From: Ruminococcus sp.
Lineage (GTDB): Bacteria > Bacillota > Clostridia > Lachnospirales > Lachnospiraceae
Assembly: GCA_029258605.1 (NCBI GenBank)
Contig: JARHYE010000079.1
Location: 1 to 49,111, forward strand
Direction: 5' to 3'
DNA length: 49,111 nucleotides
In this document: positions 1-10,009 of the stretch, one piece after another
Numbering within the stretch: position 1 is the stretch's first letter
How the letters are laid out: each line of letters begins with the position of its first letter
Position numbers and translations under genes: made by a program
Notes under the pieces: model-generated
What the model saw: only the letters and a program-made list of their open reading frames with translations
Database searches by the model: none
Told to the model about the DNA's origin: nothing

Positions 1-271
1 TGACAAACAATTTAAGCTGGATGCAGTCCAGTATTATCATGATCACAAGAACTTAGGACTGCAGGGCTGTGCTACAAATTTAGGAATCAGTCAGCAGACA
101 TTATCACGCTGGCAGAAAGAACTGCGTGAAACAGGTGATATTGAAAGCCGTGGTTCCGGTAACTATGCTTCTGATGAAGCAAAAGAAATCGCACGATTAA
201 AACGAGAATTACGAGATGCACAGGATGCACTTGAAGTATTAAAAAAAGCAATCAACATTCTGGGAAAATGA
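1..271 (+). CDS. IS3-family transposase OrfA (5' truncated by window edge)
   Basis: Frame 2 is open from base 2 to the TGA at 269-271: DKQFKLDAVQYYHDHKNLGLQGCATNLGISQQTLSRWQKELRE...LKRELRDAQDALEVLKKAINILGK, an HTH followed by a leucine-zipper pattern typical of IS3 OrfA. Confidence 0.9.
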   Translation, partial: DKQFKLDAVQYYHDHKNLGLQGCATNLGISQQTLSRWQKELRETGDIESRGSGNYASDEAKEIARLKRELRDAQDALEVLKKAINILGK

Positions 272-1182
272 CGGAAGCCGTTTATCTCGAAGTTACGGAG
301 ATGGCAGAAACTGCCCATAAGGCGAAACGCCGAGTTTCTGTCTCCGGAATGTTGAAACATCTTGGCGTTTCTCGTTCTGGTTATCATGCATGGCTAAAAC
401 GTGTTCCTTCTAATATGGAAAAAAGACGTAAAGCCGTAAAAGCTAAAATTCAGGATATTTACGATGAATCAAAACAAAATTATGGTGCCCCTAAAATCAC
501 CAAAGAATTACGAAAATCAGGAGAAATCATCTCTGAACGTACCGTTGGTAAGTATATGAAGCAAATGGGTATCAAAGCCCAATGGGTCAAGCCATGGACC
601 ATCACAACTAAAGATTCTGACTTCAGCAGCGAATTAAAAAATATCCTTGATGAACAGTTTAACCCAGAACGACCAAATGCAGTTTGGTGTTCTGATATTA
701 CTTATATCTGGACGATAGACGGATTTGTTTATCTGACCAGTATTATGGACTTATATTCCAGAAAAATCATTGCCTGGACACTTTCTAAAACTTTAGAAGT
801 ATCTTGCGTGATTGAAACAATAAAAAAAGCAAAAGCAAGACGTAATATCGATGAGCCTTTGATTCTACATTCAGATCGTGGTAGCCAATACGTATCAAAA
901 GAATACAAACGTGTAACCACAGCTATGCAGTGTAGTTATTCTAAAAAGGCATATCCATGGGATAATGCATGTATCGAATCATTCCATTCCCTGATTAAGA
1001 GAGAATGGTTGAATCGATTTAAAATCAGAGATTATGATCATGCATATCGTTTGATTTTCGAGTATTTAGAAGCATTCTACAATACAAAACGAATTCATAG
1101 TCACTGTGATTATATGTCTCCAAACGATTATGAAGCTCTGTATCGTAGGCTTCAACAGGGCGAATTGCAGATGGCAGGTTAA
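268..1182 (+). CDS. IS3-family transposase OrfB (DDE integrase core)
   Basis: DDE motifs present: WCSDITYIWT, LHSDRGSQYVS, WDNACIESFHSLIKREW. ATGA overlap with the OrfA stop. Confidence 0.95.
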   Translation: MTEAVYLEVTEMAETAHKAKRRVSVSGMLKHLGVSRSGYHAWLKRVPSNMEKRRKAVKAKIQDIYDESKQNYGAPKITKELRKSGEIISERTVGKYMKQMGIKAQWVKPWTITTKDSDFSSELKNILDEQFNPERPNAVWCSDITYIWTIDGFVYLTSIMDLYSRKIIAWTLSKTLEVSCVIETIKKAKARRNIDEPLILHSDRGSQYVSKEYKRVTTAMQCSYSKKAYPWDNACIESFHSLIKREWLNRFKIRDYDHAYRLIFEYLEAFYNTKRIHSHCDYMSPNDYEALYRRLQQGELQMAG

Positions 1183-1230
1183 GATGAGGAAAACCTCATT
1201 TTAACTTGTACTAAATCTTGACGTAGGACC

Positions 1231-1288
1231 ATAATTCTTCAGAAAGTGATGAGTGAGTAAATCATTTTTTGAAGAATTATTGTTTTTA
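1231..1288 (+). terminator. Hairpin followed by a T-run next to the inferred IS right end
   Basis: ataattcttcagaaa ... ttttttgaagaattat followed by tgttttt. Confidence 0.5.
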
Positions 1289-1666
1289 AAAATAACTAAA
1301 GTGAAAAAATAAACCGAGATAAACTAGTTATAACAGTTTAAGAAGTTACAAAATTGTTTAATGTAGGGTGATTTAATAATAGATTTGATATATAAAAATT
1401 GTTATTTTTTTGAAGAATTAGTAGTTTTATGATTAGTATGGCATGGCAAGTTACCTGTCCGTCAAATCCAGAGCCACTGTAGCGGACGTTAGTCGCCTTT
1501 ACAAGTGGCGTTCCAGTAAGTTATCTATTGAAAACAAAATTATGGATTTTAATCGAAGCTAAAAATCCAGTTCAGTAGCTCAAAGTGATTTGGTATAATC
1601 AAGATATATAGGGATAGATACCTTGTTGAAAACTTAATAATATTATCTTATTTTAATAGATGAATT

Positions 1667-4144
1667 ATGAATTTTAAATGCAATAACAAAATAAATAAAA
1701 AGTGGGAGGAGAATAATTTGCAGTTAAATGTAAATAGTAAAAGTACTATTTTAAAATTAGTACATGATGATTTGCACTCAGAACGAGTTCAGAAAAGATT
1801 GACAATATTAACAATAGTAGTCTTAGAGTGTTTTCTTCTTACATTTATATTAGTAGTGTCAAGCCTTTGGCAACAGGAATATGACAAGTGTAAAGATGAA
1901 GCACAGGTAATAATTAGCGATATTTCAGACCGTAATCGGGTAAAATTGGAGCAGCAACCAGAGGTATCTTGGATAGGTGAAGAGGCAGTTATTGGTGCAT
2001 CTAAGCAACAGGGGATTACGTTGGTTGTTCAATACGATGATATGACGCAATTTTGCAATCAAAATAAGACTAAGTATTTGGGAGAAATTCCTAAATTAGA
2101 AAATGAAATTATGGTATCTCAGAATTTTTTAGACTGGTTGAAAAATACATATCAAACTAACAATTCTATTCAAATTGGTGATTGCATTGTATTGGATTTG
2201 ACTGGAGAAGGGGTTAAAAATGATTATGTAATTTCTGGAATATTTGAAGACAATAACGAAAATAGTGATTACCGACATAAAGTGTTCGTTAGTAAATTAG
2301 GTGCAATAAAGCTAGTAGGTAGGGAACGGCTAAATATTGATGCGTATGTGAGATTAAAACTCAATACGGATGTAGAAGAAGAAGCACGTATTGCTATTTC
2401 TTCTATTGTACAAAATCTTGGCATTTCTGAAAATGACATTACCTTAAATCCCGAGTATCCTTTTGGTGGGGGGTGGTATAATTATAGAAATACATTGAAA
2501 ACAGTATTTCCAATAATGATGCTGTTGCTGATACTTGCAGGTGCTGTTATTTACAGTATTTTTTCTGTCTCTGTAACAAGAAAAGTTCGGGCATATGGAC
2601 AACTCAGGACAATAGGTATGACACGCAAACAAATGAGTTTGCTTGTAAGAAAAGAAGCTCTGTATTTAGCCAAGAGAGGCATTTTAATAGGATTAATTGT
2701 GGGTTTGTTAATAGGATATTTTTTGAAACCAACAGGGTTCAAGTTGTTAACTGGGGTAATATGGGGGACATTTGTATCAATATTTGTACTAATTATGATA
2801 TTATTGGCAAGTGATATGCCAGCAAAAATAGCATCTAAAATTTCTCCTTTAGAAGGAACAAGATATTTTCCTTACGATGATAAATATAAGACTAAGCGTA
2901 GGCTTCAACGTAAGTTGAACATTTTTAGTTTGGCAGTAATAAGTTTGGGAAGAAATCGTAAAAAAACTATAACTACAATGATTATGTTGGGATTATGTGG
3001 AGCTATGCTTGTTATTTTTTCGTCATTTGGTGAGTCATATAGTGCTGATAAAGTTGGGAGATTTTATTTTTATCCACATGGTGATATGCAGATAAATATT
3101 TCATCTCTTGGAAGTTCTTCTTTTGCTGATGATGATGTGTGGCGAGAGGGAATTATACAATATCAAAATAATCCGTTGACAGATGAGTTAATGAAAAAAA
3201 TAGTAAAAATTGAAGGGGTTCGTAAGGTAAGTCCAGCAACGGGAATCTATGTAAATGTAGAACGAGAAGATGGTTGGGCTGACTCGGCAATGCAGCCGAG
3301 TATTTCTAAAGAACAATTTGATGAGATAAAACCGGCTATCGTAGCTGGTAAAGTGGATTATGATTCTTTGGTAAAAGAACACGGTATTCTGATTGCACAA
3401 TCAAAACAAAATCCATGTCAAATTGGAGATGTGTGTAAGGTGACAATGGTGGGTAGTGATGGAAAATTGATAGAGTATAATATGCCAATAATGGCAATTT
3501 ATTCTCAAGATACTTTGTTAGAAATTTCACCTGTAGTTCCAATGCCAGCATATTTGTTTGCGAGGGATTCAATAAAAGAGATGACTGATATCAAAAATGA
3601 TCGCTATTGTTTTGAAATAGATTTGGAATCAGAAAAAGAAAGTGAAGTAGAAGCACAATTACGTATAATAGTGAATGAAAACCAAAATTTAGAGTTGAAT
3701 TGTCTGAAAAATAGAACTAAGGCAGATCAAGAAAGTACAGAAAGTTTACTCAGAATGATTTATTTATTAATTACTATGTTGTTTATATTCAGTATTATAA
3801 ATTTGGTAAATATGGTTGTTTCAAATATATATGCTCGACGTCAAGAATTAGGTTTATTACAAGCAATGGGAATGACGAGTATTCAAATAAATAGGATGTT
3901 ACAGATAGAGAGCATTTTTTATACATTGGGTGCAGGTCTATTAACATTAGTCATTGGTTCATGGGCAGGCTATTACTTGTGTATGGTGATAGATATGAAA
4001 TTACACTGTATATCTTATCAATATCCTATAGCAATTGTATTTGTATATTTAGTTTCTTTGGTTATGATACAAGGGTTACTTTCTGTATATATTACATGTA
4101 ATTTGAGAAAAGAATCCGTAATAGAACGAATTGTATCTGATTAG
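1667..4144 (+). CDS. FtsX-family ABC transporter permease (two FtsX-like domains)
   Basis: 825 aa; N-terminal TM, large extracellular domain, then SVTRKVRAYGQLRTIGMTRKQM and a second NIYARRQELGLLQAMGMTSIQI, the hallmark FtsX/MacB-type permease signatures. Confidence 0.88.
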   Translation: MNFKCNNKINKKWEENNLQLNVNSKSTILKLVHDDLHSERVQKRLTILTIVVLECFLLTFILVVSSLWQQEYDKCKDEAQVIISDISDRNRVKLEQQPEVSWIGEEAVIGASKQQGITLVVQYDDMTQFCNQNKTKYLGEIPKLENEIMVSQNFLDWLKNTYQTNNSIQIGDCIVLDLTGEGVKNDYVISGIFEDNNENSDYRHKVFVSKLGAIKLVGRERLNIDAYVRLKLNTDVEEEARIAISSIVQNLGISENDITLNPEYPFGGGWYNYRNTLKTVFPIMMLLLILAGAVIYSIFSVSVTRKVRAYGQLRTIGMTRKQMSLLVRKEALYLAKRGILIGLIVGLLIGYFLKPTGFKLLTGVIWGTFVSIFVLIMILLASDMPAKIASKISPLEGTRYFPYDDKYKTKRRLQRKLNIFSLAVISLGRNRKKTITTMIMLGLCGAMLVIFSSFGESYSADKVGRFYFYPHGDMQINISSLGSSSFADDDVWREGIIQYQNNPLTDELMKKIVKIEGVRKVSPATGIYVNVEREDGWADSAMQPSISKEQFDEIKPAIVAGKVDYDSLVKEHGILIAQSKQNPCQIGDVCKVTMVGSDGKLIEYNMPIMAIYSQDTLLEISPVVPMPAYLFARDSIKEMTDIKNDRYCFEIDLESEKESEVEAQLRIIVNENQNLELNCLKNRTKADQESTESLLRMIYLLITMLFIFSIINLVNMVVSNIYARRQELGLLQAMGMTSIQINRMLQIESIFYTLGAGLLTLVIGSWAGYYLCMVIDMKLHCISYQYPIAIVFVYLVSLVMIQGLLSVYITCNLRKESVIERIVSD

Positions 4145-4161
4145 TGTAAAGAGGACATAGA

Positions 4162-5959
4162 ATGAAAGATAAAAAAATAGTAATGGCAATTAAATCTTTT
4201 TCTCAAATAATTAAATTCTGTACTTCTTTAGCATGGAGTACTTCAAAATTCTACACACTATGTCGCCTATTAACGAAATTCGTTATACCTTTGAGTGGAA
4301 TTGCGATATCGTTCCTTGCTAAATATATAACAGATATATTAGCTAATGAAAAACAGGCTGATCAAAAATACTTATATTTATTTTTATTAATTGTTATATC
4401 ATTCACTCTGAATATAATGATTACATTGGCAAATCAGCTGACAACATATTCGACTAAAATGCATAATGACATATTAGAAAAAGATATCAATTTAATAATA
4501 ATGAACAAGTCTTTAAAGGCAGATATGGAAATGTTTGATAATCCTGATTATTATGACAGATTTGCTGTTGCCCAGCGGGATTCTCAATCAATATCTTTAA
4601 TTATATGGAATGTTATAGACTTTGCTAGTGAATTAATTACAGTGATAAGTGTTTCAGCTATTCTGTCTAAAGTAAATTTTATTTATGCTATATTGTTAAT
4701 TTTGGGAACATTACCAGCAGCAATAACAACGCGTTCCTATGTTAGAGATATATACGGGATTAGTGTTTCACAGATTGATAAAGAACGTAAAAAAGAGTAT
4801 TTTTCATATGTTGCCACGGAAAAGATGTATGCTCAAAGTATCCGTTTATATAATTTGGGTGACTATATAAAAAGTAATTATAAGATGATGTGGAAGACAG
4901 TGTATCTGGAAAGGAAAAAAATGATTAGAATGCATACTATAATAATTAGCATCTTTCAATTTATTCCTCAGATTATAATTGCTGGTATTACAATTAATGT
5001 GGTAAAGGAAATTATAAATGGATATTTATCTGTCGGTGATTTTGCTTTATATACGGGGTTGTTTACTCAACTATGGAGTGGGATTATGAATGCAATTGAT
5101 AATTTGATGGAAATATATGACAATAAAATGAAGATAGAAAATATTAAAGCATTTCAGGAAATGCCACAAAATATTTTAGACGTAGGAACAAAAGTGATAG
5201 AAGAGGTAGAGACAATAGAATTTAGAAATGTTTATTTCAGTTATCCAGGGACAGAAAAGGAAATATTAAAAGACGTAAGTTTTTATAAGAAAAAATGAAA
5301 AAGTAGCATTAGTAGGACTAAATGGATCTGGAAAAAGTACAATTATAAAATTATTACTTAGATTTTACGATGTAGATAAAGGAAGCATAATAGTGAACGG
5401 ATATAATATAAAAGAATTTTCTATATCAAGTTTGAGAAAGTGTTTTGATTGTTATTTTCAAAATTCGCCTAATTTTGGTTTTACTTTGCGTGATAATGTT
5501 ACAATAGGGGATGATCCATACAACTCAAAAGATGATGAGGTGATTGATGCTGTTAAGGCTGCACAAGCAATTGATATATTGCATAAAGCACCACAGGGAT
5601 TAGATACATATTTGACTCGAATGTTTAGTGATGATGGAATGGAATTATCAGATGGTCAACATCAGAAAATTGCATTGGCACGTACTTTTTATAATGATAG
5701 AACTATTATATTATTGGATGAACCATCTTCGTCTCTTGATCCTAAAGCGGAAAGTAAACTATTTGAAACAATTAAAAAATTATGTACTAAAAAGACTGTT
5801 TTTTTTACTTCACATAGACTTTCTAATATTAATCTTGCAGATAGAATTCTTGTGTTAGCAGAAGGAAAAATTGTAGAGAATGGTACAAAAGAGGAACTCT
5901 TAAAATTAGGGCAATGCTTTTCAGAACTCTACCAGTATCAAGCCGAAAAATTTAATTAG
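4162..5959 (+). pseudogene. ABC exporter with fused TM and nucleotide-binding domains, broken by a frameshift at about 5290-5298
   Basis: ORF 4162-5298 (TM domain through FRNVYFSYPGTEKEILKDVSFYKKK*) continues in another frame from 5297 (EKVALVGLNGSGKSTIIKLLLRFYDVDKGSIIVNG) into ORF 5393-5959 (signature LSDGQHQKIALAR, Walker B TIILLDEPSSSLD, H-loop FFTSHR). The break is at an A6 tract (5290-5295). Confidence 0.85.
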
Positions 5960-6113
5960 TTTTCAACTTTTTTAATAAAAGGTCTCATTGTACTATAGAT
6001 GCGCAAGAGAACTGATTAAGATCTATGATGGTGCAGAGAGAGTAGGAAAATAGTAATGATTGAAAAAATAAAAGATAAGTAGGTAATCATCTCTACATTG
6101 ACTTTTAAAGTAG

Positions 6114-6136
6114 GCCGCCCTTTTGGGCGGCTCAAA
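6114..6136 (+). terminator. Strong GC hairpin, possible terminator
   Basis: gccgccc-tttt-gggcggc; no immediate T-run. Confidence 0.4.
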
Positions 6137-6284
6137 CTTTATCTTTTGTTCTGAAGTCTTTTGGCAATGGCAACAGGCTGTTCTAATATTTTGGTTTGGG
6201 AAAGACTCACATAAGACGTATCTGGTCAAGTGTATAGGGGAGAGAAAGATATGGATTTATTCTATTTAAAAGAACAGCTTCGGT

Positions 6285-6524
6285 ATGCTACCTTCTATAG
6301 GAAAACTTGCTGAAAATGATGCGATGTCGATTACGTCAACATTAGAAAAGAATGTCCAGTAACTAAATAAGTGTACAATCATTACTACTCATTTAGATGA
6401 AGTTGCAAAATGGGTAGATGCCATTTTACAATTAAAGCAAGGTACCTTGCAAATTTTACATAAAGCCAAAAGAAAAGTAATATTGAAAATTTTTTATGAT
6501 AGAACAAATAACGGTCATTTATAA
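6285..6524 (+). pseudogene. ABC ATPase C-terminal remnant
   Basis: In-frame segments MLPSIGKLAENDAMSITSTLEKNVQ* and LNKCTIITTHLDEVAKWVDAILQLKQGTLQILHKAKRK..., the latter resembling an ABC H-loop region (TH..EV...D.I..L..G). No intact ORF. Confidence 0.4.
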
Positions 6525-6709
6525 AAAGTTGTGTAAGAGGGGGAATAATAAATAATATTTTTATCCAGCTAGTTTGGTAATCAAATAGAGCTTTAACGAG
6601 AGCAAAGATTACAGTAGAATATTAATCTTTAGGATAAGAACGATATGTAAGTGTTACGAAAGTTTACAACAAAAGAAGGAATTTTAGTTCTATATATAGT
6701 ATTTGTTGG

Positions 6710-6751
6710 TGTCGCAATTCGAGGCAGAATTGCGACACTTTTCTTTTTGTG
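6710..6751 (+). terminator. Intrinsic terminator
   Basis: tgtcgcaattc-gaggca-gaattgcgaca followed by cttttcttttt. Confidence 0.8.
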
Positions 6752-6849
6752 GACAGAATTTTTGTTTTTAACCCTTTTTCTATGTGAGAGGGTAAGGTCA
6801 CCGCCACTTTGATTTGATTTCAAAAAATTCAGATCGGAGGAAAAGAAAG

Positions 6850-7281
6850 GTGACATTTCATAAAGCAAAAGAAGAATATAAATGGAAACAGTGGAAGGAG
6901 CAGGAGGAACAGATTTTGCGAAAATCCGGTGTCAGTGAAGAGGTAATCCAAAGACTTCGTGAATTAGACTGGCAGGACTTTAATGCGGAGCGGAGATTCT
7001 GGGAACATTTTTCCTCTAATCAAGAAGAATTATACACCAGGGAATTAGAAGAACAATCTCCAGTGGTATTTAATATTCAACAGTTACTTGATAGTGTGGA
7101 GAATGAACAGCTATTACAGGTTCTTTTGGAGTCGGATAAGAAAACATTACAGATTTTACTTCTGAAGATGTGGGGATTTTCTGTTCGTGAGATTGCAGGT
7201 CAGATGGGACTGCCAGAAAAGACCATTTATACACGCATTGAGCGCTTGAAGAAAAAAATAAAAAAAGTTTTGAAGAAGTGA
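6850..7281 (+). CDS. Sigma-70 region 4-like HTH protein, mobile-element-associated type
   Basis: GTG start after ggaggaaaagaaag; VTFHKAKEEYKWKQWKEQEEQ...; C-terminal HTH LLKMWGFSVREIAGQMGLPEKTIYTRIERLKKKIKKVLKK. Confidence 0.7.
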   Translation: MTFHKAKEEYKWKQWKEQEEQILRKSGVSEEVIQRLRELDWQDFNAERRFWEHFSSNQEELYTRELEEQSPVVFNIQQLLDSVENEQLLQVLLESDKKTLQILLLKMWGFSVREIAGQMGLPEKTIYTRIERLKKKIKKVLKK

Positions 7282-7855
7282 AGAAAAATAGGGAATCTCA
7301 TCGGCTCTATATATGAAAGGGGTAATAGCCCTTTGTTCCTTGATAACCGCATACCAGCATTACAGGTACGTTCCCAAAGATAGAAGCGTGACAGCATAAG
7401 CGCCAGGACGGATGGGAACAAGTACTGCAGGATTGTTATGGAAAGGTCTGTCCAAAGACTATGGCGGATTATTTCGTGAGAAAACTGCAGGTGTTTGTTT
7501 TTATTCTGAGCGAGTCCTTATAGCTGTGAATGGACTTTCGCAAGTCTTTCGCCAGGATCATCAGAGGGGGATAATGATACGAATTTCTTCCCAAAAGGAA
7601 GAGGATGGACTCCAAGTTGTAATCAGCAAGACTTTCAGAAAATCTGCGAGCGATGCGAAGCGAAGCATCCGCCTGTAATGTTCCCTGCCATAGATATGGT
7701 GCGGCAGCCGGGGAGTCGAGGACAAATACGGTGCCAAAGAAAGAAGAAACGATAAGAAATCAAAAAAGAGTGTGTCGTTGATATCAGATACATGCGGCTG
7801 TGGAAATCTCACAGCCGTATTCTTGTGGTATTAACGCCATGCGGAAAGAAGTATT

Positions 7856-9829
7856 ATGTTTTATAAAGTTGAATATCAAAAAAGAGCACACCAGGAAATA
7901 GAGAAGATCTTCCGGGTGTTATTTCCCGAACAAGGCATGGCAGTCCGAGAAGAGCAGATCCGTTTATGCCATGAAATGCTGGATACTCTGCTGGAAGAAC
8001 AGATTGCCTTGTGTGATGCAGGGGTGGGGATTGGAAAGACGTATGCCTATCTGGTAGCCTGCGTACTATTGCGGAAGTATTCCATGTTGACAGGAAGAAG
8101 GAATTCGTTGGAACAGCGTCCGGTGGTCGTGTCCACTTCCAGCATTGCATTGCAGAAAGCCATATTAACAGAATATATTCCATTTTTATCTAGGGTGCTG
8201 CTGGAACAAGGTATGATCCAGTCTCCGCTACGGGCAGTGGTACGGAAAGGGAAGGAACATTTTGTCTGTGACAACAGGCTGGAACAACGAATCGAGGCGA
8301 TCCGTCATAAACAGAAGAACGCCGCCCAAAAAGAAGCACTACTGTCTTTGCGGAAACATTACGATATGGATACCGTAAAGGATTTGAGTGGGTTTGACAG
8401 AAGGCTGGTGTGTGTGCCGAAGTTCTGCCCAAGAGAATGTCCGGGCAGACAGATATGCCGCTATCAGAGGTATCTGGAAGAATCTAAGAAACAGGATGTG
8501 TTTCTTCAAATCTGTAATCACAACTATTTACTGGCAGATGCGTATCACAGAGCAGAAGGGTATAAGCCTTTATTGTCGGATTATCGGACATTGATTGTAG
8601 ACGAAGCTCATAAGTTACCGGAAGCAGCAAGGCAGATGTTTGGGAAAACTTTGTGTATGGATGATATACGGGAAATAGCATATTATCTGGAACGGGAGAA
8701 TCAGAAAGAAGAGGCGAGAATCCTTCGGACAGTGATGGGGGATGCATTGCGTGTTGTTGGAGCAGAACAGCGGATTGGAAAAGAAATCCGGGAAACATTT
8801 CAGAATACAACAAATAGCGTGGTTTTCCTGTGGGAAGGTGTAGAAATGCTGGAATTTCTTTTAGAAAAATTAGAGCGAAGTGTTCCGAGGTGGATACGGA
8901 ACCGGCTGGAAGAGGCAAAGGATGTGCTGGAGTGTTTTTGCAGCGGCGATGAGAAATATGTCCGTTATCTGCGTTTGGATACAGAGCAGATTCCCATTTT
9001 GTGTGCGGCCAGCCGGGAAATCCCAGGATTACTTCGGAAGATGTTATGGGATCAGGAAGAAGGCGTGTCAGCTATCTTAACCAGCGGAACACTAAAGGCA
9101 GGAACAGGATTTTTGCGCACCCGGCAGACCACCGGGCTGGAAGAAAGGACAGGAGTGCAGGAATATGTGGCAGAGTCCCCCTTTTCCTATGAGAAGAACT
9201 GTCTGTTATACTTGCCAAAGACACTGGAACATTGCAGGAGAGGAAGCCGGGAAGAGGCAGTGATGGTGGCAAACCATATCCATTCCCTAATCTGTTCCAC
9301 TTACGGTCATACGCTGGTGCTGTTTACTTCTTACACATTGATGGGAAGTGTGTACCAGATTTTAAGAGACAGCCTGCCGTTTCCTATGGTGGAAGTATGG
9401 AGGCATTCGCAGGAAGAGATCCTGCGGTTTAAGACCATGGGGAATGCAGTGCTGTTTGCAGCCGGCTCCTGCTGGGAAGGAGTGGACTTTCCAGGGGATA
9501 TGGTATCTTCGCTGATTATCGTGAAACTGCCTTTTGCAGTACCAGATCCTATCAGCGAAGCAGAGAAGGAAACGTATGATTCTTTGGAATCCTATATCCA
9601 GTCCATCATTGTGCCGGATATGCAGAAGAGATTGCGCCAAGGGTTTGGAAGAGCCATCCGGACAGAAACCGATACCTGCGTAGTGTCTATCTTAGATATT
9701 CGGGCAGTGAAAGGCGGAAAGTATCATGAAGATGTGATGTGTGCCCTTCCACCCTGTCAGATGGCAGAAGAATTGGGAGAGGTGCGGAATTTTATACGCA
9801 GCCGGAAAGGCGTGGAGTATTATCTGTAA
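7856..9829 (+). CDS. DinG/XPD-like superfamily 2 helicase with a Fe-S type cysteine cluster
   Basis: Walker A DAGVGIGKTYAYL, DEAH box LIVDEAHKLPEAA, four-Cys region CVPKFCPRECPGRQICRY, C-terminal SCWEGVDFPGD...RLRQGFGRAIR. Confidence 0.85.
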   Translation: MFYKVEYQKRAHQEIEKIFRVLFPEQGMAVREEQIRLCHEMLDTLLEEQIALCDAGVGIGKTYAYLVACVLLRKYSMLTGRRNSLEQRPVVVSTSSIALQKAILTEYIPFLSRVLLEQGMIQSPLRAVVRKGKEHFVCDNRLEQRIEAIRHKQKNAAQKEALLSLRKHYDMDTVKDLSGFDRRLVCVPKFCPRECPGRQICRYQRYLEESKKQDVFLQICNHNYLLADAYHRAEGYKPLLSDYRTLIVDEAHKLPEAARQMFGKTLCMDDIREIAYYLERENQKEEARILRTVMGDALRVVGAEQRIGKEIRETFQNTTNSVVFLWEGVEMLEFLLEKLERSVPRWIRNRLEEAKDVLECFCSGDEKYVRYLRLDTEQIPILCAASREIPGLLRKMLWDQEEGVSAILTSGTLKAGTGFLRTRQTTGLEERTGVQEYVAESPFSYEKNCLLYLPKTLEHCRRGSREEAVMVANHIHSLICSTYGHTLVLFTSYTLMGSVYQILRDSLPFPMVEVWRHSQEEILRFKTMGNAVLFAAGSCWEGVDFPGDMVSSLIIVKLPFAVPDPISEAEKETYDSLESYIQSIIVPDMQKRLRQGFGRAIRTETDTCVVSILDIRAVKGGKYHEDVMCALPPCQMAEELGEVRNFIRSRKGVEYYL

Positions 9830-10009
9830 CAGAAAAATCCTCTTTCCAGCCTTGTTGCTTGTGCTTCGTTTTCGGACACTTTCACAGGAAAAGTTTAGTA
9901 CAGTTTTAGAACCCTTTTGCGAGGGATTGTTGTTATTGATGAATAGATATTTGAACATGAAGTGGGTATAATGTGTATAGCGTTAGAGATTTGGAAGGGA
10001 GGTGCTGAG

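Larger units (their letters stand above)
1..1231 (+). mobile_element. IS3-family insertion sequence (left end outside window)
   Basis: OrfA/OrfB, a hairpin after orfB (gatgagg-aaaa-cctcatt), and a candidate right terminal repeat ending ...GTACTAAATCTTGACGTAGGACCA at 1231 (reverse complement TGGTCCTACGTC..., TG..CA type). The right boundary is inferred because the left IR is not visible. Confidence 0.75.

Noticed and set aside
1266-1421. Direct repeat of tttttttgaagaatta at about 1266 and 1407
   Set aside because: Short and low complexity in AT-rich DNA; not clearly an insertion footprint.
7412-7678. 88-aa ORF upstream of the helicase
   Set aside because: No recognisable domain; kept only as part of an unexplained noncoding interval.
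8484-8918. 144-aa minus-strand ORF inside the helicase
   Set aside because: Overlaps a helicase with complete motifs; no independent coding evidence.
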